Assembly (NCBI GenBank): GCA_016926955.1
Contig: JAFGNN010000001.1
Span: 32,719 to 96,718, forward strand
DNA: 64,000 nucleotides
DNA from: Spirochaetales bacterium
Lineage (GTDB): Bacteria; Spirochaetota; Spirochaetia; Treponematales; UBA12059
Direction: 5' to 3'
In this document: positions 52,163 to 62,467 of the stretch, piece after piece
Position numbering within the stretch: the first letter of the stretch is position 1
How the letters are laid out: each line of letters begins with the position of its first letter
The notes under the pieces: generated by a model
Told to the model about the DNA's origin: nothing
Database searches by the model: none
What the model saw: the letters and a program-made list of their open reading frames with translations, nothing else
Made by a program: the position numbers and the translations under genes

Positions 52163-52734
52163 ATGGACTCACGCGCATCGGTCTTCGACATCGAAGCCGC
52201 AGCGGAACGCCTGCGCGGCAAGCCGGGCGCCCTGCTCGGCCTCCTCGAGGAAATCCAGGACGCAGATCCTGCCCGCTACCTCTCCGAGGAGAACCTCAGG
52301 CGAGCCGCGGCGGCGCTCGCCGTTCCCGCCTCGCAGGTCTGGTCGGTGGCCACCTTCTACGGCTTCTTCAACCTTCAGCCCCAGGGCCGGCACACCATCA
52401 CGGTCTGCCGCGGCACCGCCTGCCATACGCGCGGCTCGCTGGGCCTGCTCAAGGACGCGGCCGCCCTGCTCGGCTGCGAGGGCTACGATCCCGATTCCGA
52501 GGGCGCCTTCACCACGGCGGACCGCGAGTACACCATCCGCACCGTGGCCTGTTTCGGGCAGTGCGCGCTCGCGCCGGTGGTCATGATCGACGACGAGATC
52601 TACTCGCGCATGACGCCGGGGCGGCTCGTCGCCGTCCTTTCCGGAGCGAAGAAGCGTGGAGCGAAAAAAGCCGCGCACGTGCCGCGGCGGCGCTACGAGG
52701 GCGAGGCCGCGCCGAGCGTGGAAGGAGCCGTGCG

Positions 52735-52738
<4 letters not shown>
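52163..52738 (+). CDS. hydC: [FeFe] hydrogenase HydC / NuoE-like subunit
   Basis: The 191-residue protein is a thioredoxin-fold [2Fe-2S] subunit of the NuoE/HydC family. Cluster ligands are Cys82 and Cys87 (Val-Cys-Arg-Gly-Thr-Ala-Cys-His) and Cys130 and Cys134 (Cys-Phe-Gly-Gln-Cys). An N-terminal helical bundle (1-70) precedes them, with Val-Ala-Thr-Phe-Tyr-Gly-Phe-Phe. A basic tail of about 35 residues follows. It carries electrons next to the flavin subunit of the hydrogenase complex. GGGGAG lies 7 nt before the ATG; an in-frame ATG at 52109 has no ribosome-binding site. Its stop overlaps the start of the flavin subunit gene (ATGA). Confidence 0.92.
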
Positions 52739-55887
<3,149 letters not shown>

Positions 55888-55896
55888 GGAGACACC

Positions 55897-57666
55897 ATGA
55901 GCGACACCATCACCCTTTCCGTGGACGGCCGGCCGGTAACCGTCAAGGCCGGTTCGACGATACTGGACGCCTGCGCCGCCTCCGGCGTGAAGGTCCCGAC
56001 CCTCTGCCACCTGCCCGATGTCTGCTCCAACGCCTCGTGCGGCGTCTGCGCCGTCGAGGTGGAAGGCGCCCGCGGCCTCGTGCGCTCCTGCGTTCAGCAG
56101 GCCCGCGAGGGCATGAAGGTGACGACGGCATCGGCGCGCGTCCTCGAGTCGCGCCGCACCGTCGTCGAGCTCCTGCTCGCGAGCCATCCCGAGGACTGCC
56201 TTTCCTGCCTCCGGCAGGAAAGCTGCGAGCTTCGGGAGCTAGCCGAACTCGTCGGCGTCCGGAAGCGCGCCTTTCCGCCGACCCGGGCGCCGAGGAAGCT
56301 CGACGCGATCTCCGCGGCCATAGTCCGCGACAACGACAAGTGCATACTCTGCGGCCGCTGCATCGAGGTCTGCCGCGAAGTGCAGGGCGTCTCCGCCATC
56401 GACTACGCGGGCCGCAGCCAAAATAGCCGCGTCGCCGTTTTCGGCGACCGGAGCCTCGCTGACTCGGTGTGCGTGTCCTGCGGGCAATGCACCGTGGTCT
56501 GCCCGACAGGCGCGCTGACCGAGCGCGACGAGACGGACGAGGTGCTCGCCCTGCTCCGCGACCCGGACAAGGTCGTGGTAGTCCAGACGGCCCCCGCCAT
56601 CCGGGCCAGCCTCGGCGAGGCGCTCGGCATGGACCCGGGCGCCCTCGTCACCGGCAGGATGGCCGCGGCCCTGCGCCGCCTCGGCTTCGCGCGCGTCTTC
56701 GACACCCAGTTCGCCGCGGACCTGACCATCATGGAGGAAGGCAACGAGCTTCTGGCCCGCATGGCCGGGAAAGCGAAGGGCAAGCTTCCCATGCTGACCT
56801 CCTGCTCGCCCGGCTGGATCAGCTTCATCGAGACCTTCTATCCGGAGCTCTTGCCGCACGTCTCGAGCTGCAAGAGCCCCCAGCAGATGTTCGGCGCCAT
56901 CGCCAAGTCGTGGTGGGCGGAAAAGGAAGGCATAGCCCCGGAAAAACTCGTCGTCGTGTCGATCATGCCCTGCACCGCAAAGAAGGCCGAGGCCAAGCGC
57001 CCCGAAATGCGAGACGCCTGGCTGTGGTGGAAGGGAAAGGGTCGGGCGTCCGAGCCCTACCAGGACGTCGACTATGCCCTGACGACCCGCGAGCTCGCGC
57101 GCATGATACGCCGCGTCGGCCTCGACTTCGGGCGGCTGCCCGAAGAGTCCTTCGACGACCCGCTCGGCGCCTCGACCGGGGCGGCGACCATCTTCGCGGC
57201 TACGGGCGGCGTCATGGAAGCCGCGGTGCGCACCGCCTACGAACTCGTCACCGGCGAGGCCTTGCCGGGCATCGAGCTCAAGGCCGTGCGCGGCTTCGAG
57301 GGTGTCAAGAGCGCCACGCTCGCGCTGGCCGGCAAGGAGCTCACCGTCGGCGTCGCGCACACCCTCAAGAACGCGCGCGCCGTGCTCGACGGCATCGCCG
57401 CCGGAACGAGCCCCTACGCGTTCGTCGAGATCATGACCTGTCCCGGCGGCTGCGTCGGCGGAGGCGGACAGCCGGTCCTGCCCGACTGGGAGAAGCGCAG
57501 GCTGCGCACCGAGGCCATCTACCACGAGGACCGGAAGCTGCAGTTCCGGAAGTCGCACCAGAACCCCGCGGTCGCGACGCTTTACAAGGAATTCCTCGGC
57601 CAGCCCCTCGGCCACCTGAGCCACGAACTCCTGCACACCGAGTACAAGCGGAAGGAAGTCCGCTAA
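55897..57666 (+). CDS. hydA: [FeFe] hydrogenase catalytic subunit HydA
   Basis: The 589-residue protein has an N-terminal [2Fe-2S] domain (Cys-Ser-Asn-Ala-Ser-Cys-Gly-Val-Cys), a His-Cys [4Fe-4S] motif (His-Pro-Glu-Asp-Cys-Leu-Ser-Cys), and two ferredoxin-like [4Fe-4S] clusters. The H-cluster domain follows. Its L1 motif is Thr-Ser-Cys303-Ser304-Pro-Gly-Trp; L2 is Met-Pro-Cys359-Thr-Ala-Lys-Lys-Ala-Glu; L3 is Glu-Ile-Met-Thr-Cys515-Pro-Gly-Gly-Cys519-Val-Gly-Gly-Gly-Gly-Gln-Pro. A small-subunit-like tail completes it. It reversibly reduces protons to H2. AAGGAG lies 7 nt before the ATG. The maturases HydE, HydF and HydG must be elsewhere in the genome. Confidence 0.93.
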   Translation: MSDTITLSVDGRPVTVKAGSTILDACAASGVKVPTLCHLPDVCSNASCGVCAVEVEGARGLVRSCVQQAREGMKVTTASARVLESRRTVVELLLASHPEDCLSCLRQESCELRELAELVGVRKRAFPPTRAPRKLDAISAAIVRDNDKCILCGRCIEVCREVQGVSAIDYAGRSQNSRVAVFGDRSLADSVCVSCGQCTVVCPTGALTERDETDEVLALLRDPDKVVVVQTAPAIRASLGEALGMDPGALVTGRMAAALRRLGFARVFDTQFAADLTIMEEGNELLARMAGKAKGKLPMLTSCSPGWISFIETFYPELLPHVSSCKSPQQMFGAIAKSWWAEKEGIAPEKLVVVSIMPCTAKKAEAKRPEMRDAWLWWKGKGRASEPYQDVDYALTTRELARMIRRVGLDFGRLPEESFDDPLGASTGAATIFAATGGVMEAAVRTAYELVTGEALPGIELKAVRGFEGVKSATLALAGKELTVGVAHTLKNARAVLDGIAAGTSPYAFVEIMTCPGGCVGGGGQPVLPDWEKRRLRTEAIYHEDRKLQFRKSHQNPAVATLYKEFLGQPLGHLSHELLHTEYKRKEVR

Positions 57667-57790
57667 CCGGGGGCGGGGATGAGGGGGTCCGGGGCGGGAA
57701 GGGGCGCAGCGACTACCGTCGCGAAGTCCCTTTCCCCCCGGAGGGCTTCCCCCGGACGGCGCCCCTCGATCTGCGTTTTTCGACGCCGGA

Positions 57791-57820
57791 TGGACAACGC
57801 GCGGCGCGACGGGGTATAAA
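57791..57820 (+). promoter_or_regulatory. Leaderless-type promoter of the HAD gene at 57826
   Basis: TGGACA, an 18-nt spacer and TATAAA are followed after only 5 nt by the GTG start codon. Both boxes are close to consensus. Confidence 0.6.
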
Positions 57821-57825
57821 CGCGC

Positions 57826-58515
57826 GTGGACATCGACGCCATCGGATTCGACATCGACGGTACCCTCTACTCGGACCGCGTGCTGTTCTGGCGCCTCGCG
57901 ACCTTCGCCGTCGCCAGGCTCCGCCTGCTGGCCACCTTCCGCTCCGTGCGCCACGAGCTCCGCGAGCTGCAGGAAACGCGCGAATACCGCGCCGAGCCGC
58001 CCGGCTCCATCGAGGAATTCCACCGCTTCCAGGCCGCCCTGGTCGCGCGGAAGCTCCGCTGGAACGAGGGAAAGGCCGCGCGCGTCGTGGAAGCGCACAT
58101 GTACGGCACGGTCTACCGCGCCTTCAGGGGGCTCCCGACCTTCCCCGGCGTTGCCGAAGCCCTTGGTCGGCTCAAGGCCGCCGGCTTGAGGCTCGGCGCG
58201 CTCTCCGACCTGCCCGTCGGCGACAAGCTCGCCGAGCTCGGCGTGGACAGATACTTCGAGACCTCGTGCACCAGCGAGGAGACCGGCTTCCTCAAGCCGG
58301 CTCGCGAACCCTTCGAGCTGCTCGCGAGGCGCCTCGGCGTCGAGCCCGGCCGCATGCTCTACGTGGGCAACTCGATCCGCTACGACGTGAAGGGCGCGAA
58401 GGCGGCCGGCATGAAGACCGCGCTGATCGCGCCTTCGGGCGCGCGCGGGACGCACGGCGCGGACATATGCGCGCGCTCGTATGCCGCGCTCGTCGACGCG
58501 ATACTCCAGAAATAA
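57826..58515 (+). CDS. HAD-superfamily hydrolase
   Basis: The 229-residue protein begins at GTG. It carries Gly-Phe-Asp9-Ile-Asp11-Gly-Thr-Leu-Tyr, a helical C1 cap (about 20-105), Leu-Ser-Asp-Leu-Pro as motif II, a Lys in Gly-Phe-Leu-Lys-Pro as motif III, and Val-Gly-Asn-Ser-Ile-Arg-Tyr-Asp as motif IV. It is probably a small-molecule phosphatase similar to phosphoglycolate phosphatases or 2-haloacid dehalogenase-like enzymes. There is no Shine-Dalgarno, and a near-consensus promoter sits 5 nt upstream of the start. It follows the hydrogenase operon by 160 nt but has its own promoter. Confidence 0.87.
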   Translation: MDIDAIGFDIDGTLYSDRVLFWRLATFAVARLRLLATFRSVRHELRELQETREYRAEPPGSIEEFHRFQAALVARKLRWNEGKAARVVEAHMYGTVYRAFRGLPTFPGVAEALGRLKAAGLRLGALSDLPVGDKLAELGVDRYFETSCTSEETGFLKPAREPFELLARRLGVEPGRMLYVGNSIRYDVKGAKAAGMKTALIAPSGARGTHGADICARSYAALVDAILQK

Positions 58516-58570
58516 GCGGCTTTCCGGAAAAGCGGCGAAGAGCGTCATTCGGACCATCCCGGGCAGGGCC

Positions 58571-58627
58571 TGACGAAGGAATGCTCACCCCACTCACTAT
58601 CGTTCGGGGGCGCGCATTCCTTCGTCA
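58571..58627. repeat. Large perfect hairpin
   Basis: TGACGAAGGAATGC and its exact complement GCATTCCTTCGTCA are separated by a 29-nt loop that itself has CCCC and GGGG tracts able to pair. No T-run follows. Confidence 0.7.
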
Positions 58628-58662
58628 CCCGCCGTCCGGCCAGGTTCCGCACGGCGCTTCGC

Positions 58663-58702
58663 CGGGTTTGCGCAAGCACGCCGCTTCTCCGTGAAGGTCG
58701 CG
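58663..58702 (+). repeat. Direct repeat Z, copy 1
   Basis: It begins CGGGTTTGCGCAAGCACGCC and matches 58752-58791 at 38 of 40 positions by eye. A shortened, diverged third copy is at 61292-61330. Confidence 0.7.
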
Positions 58703-58751
58703 GCGGGGGGTGCGGCGAAGGGCGCTTTGGGGCGGGGGTGGTGGCGCCAGA

Positions 58752-58791
58752 CGGGTTTGCGCAAGCACGCCGCTTCTCCGTGGAGGTCGCG
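58752..58791 (+). repeat. Direct repeat Z, copy 2
   Basis: Same orientation as copy 1, 89 nt further on. Confidence 0.7.
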
Positions 58792-59022
58792 ACGGGCGTC
58801 GTTTCTTCCGACAGCATCTTGACGGCGGGGCGAAGACGTGCTTCTCCCGGAACCGCCAAAACGGACCCGCCCGACGAATTTTCCCGGCATCCACGAGCGC
58901 TTGAATCAATACCCCGCGCATGCACGCGCGGTTGCGCCAAAATTCCGCCTAACGGATGTGGTGTCGCTCAACGCGCATCTGTCGCCAGAGACGCATTTTC
59001 ATACACGGATGTGTGCCTACTA

Positions 59023-59066
59023 TCGATATTTTTCGATCCGAAACCGTTTTTCCTTCGATATTTTTC
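59023..59066. promoter_or_regulatory. Paired TCGATATTTTTC direct repeat
   Basis: Two identical 12-mers (59023-59034 and 59055-59066) lie 32 nt apart, about three helical turns. They sit in an AT-rich patch about 145 nt before the lipoprotein start, where an activator or repressor could bind. Confidence 0.4.
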
Positions 59067-59210
59067 CCCCGGACGGGACTAGCATCGCGACGGAACCGGA
59101 GTTTCCGTCGGATCCGACGGTTCCCGGACGGAGTCGGCGAGCCCCTTCCCGCCTCCGTCCGCGACGCGCGGCAATGCTCCGCGCCAGTCCACAGTACCGG
59201 AGGATGACAG

Positions 59211-60797
59211 ATGAAAAAGTCCCTTCCCTTTATCGCGCTCGCTCTCGTCGCGTTCGCGGTCTCCTGCTCGAGCCCGCTCGACGCGATCGAGGACAACGAG
59301 TACGCGATCGAAAAGCCCGAGATCACGCGCGAGTCGGCGGAGCGCGTCCCGATCATGACCAGCGCGGACGCCTACGAGCAGGATGACTCCACCAGCTACG
59401 CGAAGACCATCACGGTCAACGCGACGGCGCAGGACCACAACTTCTACGACGACGCCACCGACTGGATCAAGTTCACGGCCACCGCCGGCACCACCTACAC
59501 GATCGAGTCGTGGGTGTTCGGTTACGGCGACACGGTACTCTACCTCTACTACGGCACCTCGACCCTCAAGGCGTCGAACGACGACAAAGCCTCGGGCGAT
59601 TACGGCTCGCGCATCGTCTACACCCCGACGGCCTCGGGCACATACTACATCCGCGCGTATTCCTACGGCGGGCGCTCCGGCACCAACCGCGGCTATTCGA
59701 TCTCGGTGACGGCGGGCAGCTCGGGCGGCGGCGGCACGGTCACCCTGCCCCAGCCAAAGAAGGCCTGGACCGTCCTCGTCTACCTCGACGCGGACAACAA
59801 CCTTTCCAGCTACGGCGCGAAGGACATCGAGGAGATGAAGGCCGTCGGCTCGACCGCCGGAGTCAACATCGTGGTCCTCTGGGACAACACCTCGACGACG
59901 CACGGCTACTACTACATCCAGAAAGGCGCGGCGACCCTGGTCCGCGACACCGGTGAAGTCAACATGGGATTGACGAGCACCGCGACCGCCTTCATCGACT
60001 ACGCGGCAACGAATTTCCCCGCGGACAAGTACATGTGGATCTGGTGGAACCACGGCGGCGCGGTGGACCGCGCGGCTCGCGGCGTCTGCTGGGACGACAC
60101 CAATTCGGGCGACCACCTTTCCGAGGTCGAGCAGAAGACCATCATGAACTACGGCGTCACCAAATTCGGCAGGAAGTTCGAGGCCGTCGGCTTCGACGCC
60201 TGCCTGATGGCCACCGAGGAGATTTTCTACCAGTACCGCAATGTCGCCAACTACATGGCCGCCAGCGAGCAGACCGAGCCCGGCGACGGCTGGAACTACG
60301 CCTTCCTGTCGACGCTCACGACGACCCCGACCGTCACGGGAGACGCCGCGACCAAGGCCATCTTCGACAAATACAAGGCCTGGTACTCCTCCTATTCCGA
60401 CGTGACCTTCTCGACCGCCAACCTGGCCTACGCCGACGACGTCGGCATCGCGCTCGGCAACTTCGCGTCCGCAGCGATCTCGTCCGGGGTTTCCGGCTCG
60501 ACGTACAGGAACCTGGCTCCGAGCACCTCGTTCTCCGGCTACACGAAGGACATCGTGTGGTACATGAACAACATCATCGCGAGCTCGGCCATCCCGCAGA
60601 CGGTCAAGGACAAGGCGAGCGCCGTGAAGACTTTGATCACCGGCAGCCTCATCCGCAACAACTGGTCGGGCTCCGCCTGGCTCAACAAGGCATTCGGCGC
60701 ATCGATCACGCTCATGGCCGACACGACGACCTACAGCTACCTCGACCTCTGCGTCGACACGCAGTGGGACGAGTTCCTGACCTTCGCGGGCTTCTGA
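59211..60797 (+). CDS. Clostripain-family (C11) cysteine peptidase lipoprotein with PPC domain
   Basis: The 528-residue protein has a lipoprotein signal with lipobox at Cys19 (Ala-Val-Ser-Cys-Ser-Ser-Pro). A PPC-type beta-sandwich follows at about 50-165 (Asp-Ala-Tyr-Glu-Gln-Asp-Asp, then Asp-Trp-Ile-Lys-Phe), then a Gly-rich linker, then a C11 peptidase domain from about 185. The catalytic dyad is His281 in Trp-Asn-His-Gly-Gly and Cys331 in Phe-Asp-Ala-Cys-Leu-Met. Asp-Ala-Asp-Asn-Asn-Leu at the domain start is also typical. C11 enzymes cleave after Arg or Lys and mature by autocleavage. It probably faces the cell exterior or periplasm. The signal peptide resembles that of the lipoprotein at 3472. 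GGAGGATG lies 6 nt before the ATG. Confidence 0.9.
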   Translation: MKKSLPFIALALVAFAVSCSSPLDAIEDNEYAIEKPEITRESAERVPIMTSADAYEQDDSTSYAKTITVNATAQDHNFYDDATDWIKFTATAGTTYTIESWVFGYGDTVLYLYYGTSTLKASNDDKASGDYGSRIVYTPTASGTYYIRAYSYGGRSGTNRGYSISVTAGSSGGGGTVTLPQPKKAWTVLVYLDADNNLSSYGAKDIEEMKAVGSTAGVNIVVLWDNTSTTHGYYYIQKGAATLVRDTGEVNMGLTSTATAFIDYAATNFPADKYMWIWWNHGGAVDRAARGVCWDDTNSGDHLSEVEQKTIMNYGVTKFGRKFEAVGFDACLMATEEIFYQYRNVANYMAASEQTEPGDGWNYAFLSTLTTTPTVTGDAATKAIFDKYKAWYSSYSDVTFSTANLAYADDVGIALGNFASAAISSGVSGSTYRNLAPSTSFSGYTKDIVWYMNNIIASSAIPQTVKDKASAVKTLITGSLIRNNWSGSAWLNKAFGASITLMADTTTYSYLDLCVDTQWDEFLTFAGF

Positions 60798-60809
60798 CGC
60801 ATACCCGCG

Positions 60810-60889
60810 CGCGCTGCCCGGAAAGCGTAGGCGTTCCAGGCAGCGCGGCGGGGAGCCAGGCTTCGCACCGTTCCGGTGCGGGGCCTGGC
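60810..60889 (+). other. Two consecutive long hairpins in the 3' region
   Basis: The first hairpin, 60810-60847, pairs CGCGCTGCC with GGCAGCGCG and continues with GGAA/TTCC. The second, 60855-60889, pairs GCCAGGC with GCCTGGC and, inside, CGCACCG with CGGTGCG. Neither ends in a T-run. Confidence 0.6.
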
Positions 60890-60898
60890 GGCGAAAGA

Positions 60899-60934
60899 AC
60901 ATGCCCCGTCGCTGACGCTCGGGGGCATGTTTTT
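60899..60934 (+). terminator. Terminator after the clostripain gene
   Basis: A 9-bp stem (ACATGCCCC/GGGGCATGT) is followed by TTTTT. It is the third hairpin in a row after the stop codon. Confidence 0.75.
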
Positions 60935-60975
60935 CGCCGCCACCCGCGGCGCCGGATGCCACGAAACTCGGTCAC

Positions 60976-61277
60976 CGCATCGCATCCACACCACGCCGCA
61001 TTTCCTCCCACGCGCGCGAGGAGGCGTACATCCGCACGGTTGCGGCGCCGCGGGCCACGCGGTTCGGTGGACGCATCGCATCGACAGCACGCCGTCATTC
61101 CGGAAAGTGCGCGCGGGAATCGGGGCGGTAACCCGGAGGATGGCGGCGTCGGAGGGGCGGCGCGGGGAGGCGTACATCCGCACGGTTGCGGCGCCGCGGG
61201 CCACGCGGCTCGGTGGACGCATCGCATCCACACCACGCCGCATTTCCTTCCACGCGCGCGGGGAGGCGTACATCCGC
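60976..61277 (+). repeat. Interlocked direct repeats X and Y
   Basis: A 60-nt unit Y occurs at 60976-61035 and 61218-61277 (offset 242 nt). A 63-nt unit X occurs at 61020-61082 and 61166-61228 (offset 146 nt). Each X-Y pair overlaps, in opposite order at the two ends. The shared part is GGAGGCGTACATCCGC, which occurs three times. Confidence 0.8.
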
Positions 61278-61291
61278 TCGATGTGCTGCGC

Positions 61292-61330
61292 CGGGTTTGC
61301 GCTTCCACGCCGCTTCTCCGTGAGGGCGCG
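61292..61330 (+). repeat. Direct repeat Z, copy 3 (diverged)
   Basis: It shares CGGGTTTGCGC and CACGCCGCTTCTCCGTGA with the copies at 58663 and 58752. A further 28-nt repeat pair links 61144-61171 with 61359-61386. Confidence 0.6.
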
Positions 61331-61440
61331 CGCGAAGTGGCGGGAGCTCCGGGGTTTGCGGCGTCGGAGGGGCGGCGCGGAGAGGCGCGATCGCTTCAGG
61401 CGGTCGAGCATCATCCTGGTCTTCACTCCCCTAAAGCCTT

Positions 61441-61550
61441 CCCGACCTTCTCCCTCTTCTCTCCGTACCTGCGTCGCTTCGCTCCGCTTTCGGTAAGGAA
61501 GGGATTGAGATGCACGCGCTACGCGCAGGCGATCTCATCTGTGGTTTCTT
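61441..61550. repeat. CCACGGAG-type element, copy 4 (partial)
   Basis: The right part ends in CTGTGGTTTCTT and contains GCGTCGCTTCG...TTTCGG...AAGGAA, which is shared with the copy at 62277-62453. The left CCACGGAG arm is missing. Confidence 0.6.
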
Positions 61551-61553
61551 CCG

Positions 61554-62258
61554 CTACCAGCTTTTGACATTATTCCTCAATACGCCGATGCCGGTGATTT
61601 CCACTTCCACCACGTCGCCGGGAACGATCGGACCGACGCCCGCGGGGGTGCCGGTGGCGACGAGGTCGCCGGGCTCGAGGGTGAGGTTGCGCGAGATGAA
61701 GGAAAGCGCCTCCGCCACCGTGAAGATCATGGCGGAACTCGGGCCGTCCTGCGTGACGCGGCCGTTGACGCGGCAGGCGACGCGCAGGGCCTGCGGGTCG
61801 GGAATCAGGGCGGCGGGCACGAGGACGGGACCGACGGGGCCGAAAGTGTCGAAGCTCTTGCCGCGGAACCAGCCGGAGCGGTCGAGGTTCTGGATGTCCC
61901 GCTGGCTTACGTCGTTGAAGCAGGTGTAGCCGAGCACGAACGACAGCGCGTCCTCCGGCGCCACGTCCTTCATGCGCTTCCCGATGACGACGGCGAGCTC
62001 CGCCTCGTGGTCGACGCGCGGGGCGGGAAAGCCGTACGACCCGACGATGGCGGGCAGGACGATGGCCTCGCCGTCGCCGACGAGAACGTTGGGCGTCTTG
62101 GCGAAGAGGATGGGCTCGGACGGCTCCTCGGGCGCCGCCTTGTCCGAAAGTATGCCCGGCGACTCCTCGACGTGCGAGCGGTAGTTGAGGCCGAGGCAGA
62201 CGATCTTCGACGGAGCCAGGTCGTAGACCCCGCCCCCCTTCACCGGCAACCGGATCAT
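61554..62258 (-). CDS. Fumarylacetoacetate hydrolase-family protein
   Basis: The 234-residue protein is a single FAH domain. The metal ligands lie in His-Val-Glu-Glu and Asp-His-Glu-Ala-Glu-Leu-Ala-Val, and Thr-Cys-Phe-Asn-Asp-Val and Lys-Ser-Phe-Asp-Thr-Phe-Gly-Pro follow as expected. Gly-Thr-Pro-Ala-Gly-Val-Gly near the end is diagnostic. Short members of this family hydrolyse or decarboxylate acylpyruvates, fumarylpyruvate or oxaloacetate. I start at the ATG at 62258, where GGGAGGG is right upstream. No catabolic neighbours are present, and repeat elements of one family flank the gene on both sides. Confidence 0.88.
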   Translation of the reverse strand: MIRLPVKGGGVYDLAPSKIVCLGLNYRSHVEESPGILSDKAAPEEPSEPILFAKTPNVLVGDGEAIVLPAIVGSYGFPAPRVDHEAELAVVIGKRMKDVAPEDALSFVLGYTCFNDVSQRDIQNLDRSGWFRGKSFDTFGPVGPVLVPAALIPDPQALRVACRVNGRVTQDGPSSAMIFTVAEALSFISRNLTLEPGDLVATGTPAGVGPIVPGDVVEVEITGIGVLRNNVKSW

Positions 62259-62276
62259 GCGCCCTCCCATCGACAA

Positions 62277-62453
62277 ACAACCACGGAGGCACGGAGTCGG
62301 GGAGCGAAGAGGGAGGAAGAGCGAGAGAAGGTGAAGGAATTCATATCCCTGCTTCCTCTCCCTCTTCTCTGCGTCGCTTCGCGCCGTTTTCGGCAAGGAA
62401 TGGATTGTAGCGCGCGCTCGTCGCGCGCTGCCTCATCAGTGCCTCTGTGGTCG
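62277..62453. repeat. CCACGGAG-arm element, copy 5 (complete)
   Basis: The left arm AACCACGGAGGCACGGAG and the right arm CCTCTGTGGT enclose about 150 nt. This includes a perfect hairpin at 62409-62429 (AGCGCGCG/CGCGCGCT with a 5-nt loop). Confidence 0.75.
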
Positions 62454-62467
62454 ACTCTTTCATTGCG

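Larger units (their letters stand above)
58516..59210. other. Long repeat-bearing spacer upstream of the clostripain gene
   Basis: This 695-nt spacer has no supported gene. It holds a 14-bp perfect inverted repeat (58571-58627), two 40-nt direct repeats (58663 and 58752), an AT-rich patch from 58970, and a pair of TCGATATTTTTC sites (59023 and 59055). Confidence 0.6.
60798..61553. other. Long spacer with three hairpins and interlocked repeats
   Basis: This 756-nt spacer separates the convergent clostripain and FAH genes. It holds consecutive hairpins (60810-60934), a mosaic of direct repeats (60976-61386), a third Z repeat, and a CCACGGAG-type element (61441-61550). Open frames across it are Arg/Ala-rich and look compositional. 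Confidence 0.6.

Noticed and set aside
60976..61386. CRISPR array
   Set aside because: Repeat units are long, overlap one another and have unequal spacing; no short palindromic repeats and no cas genes.
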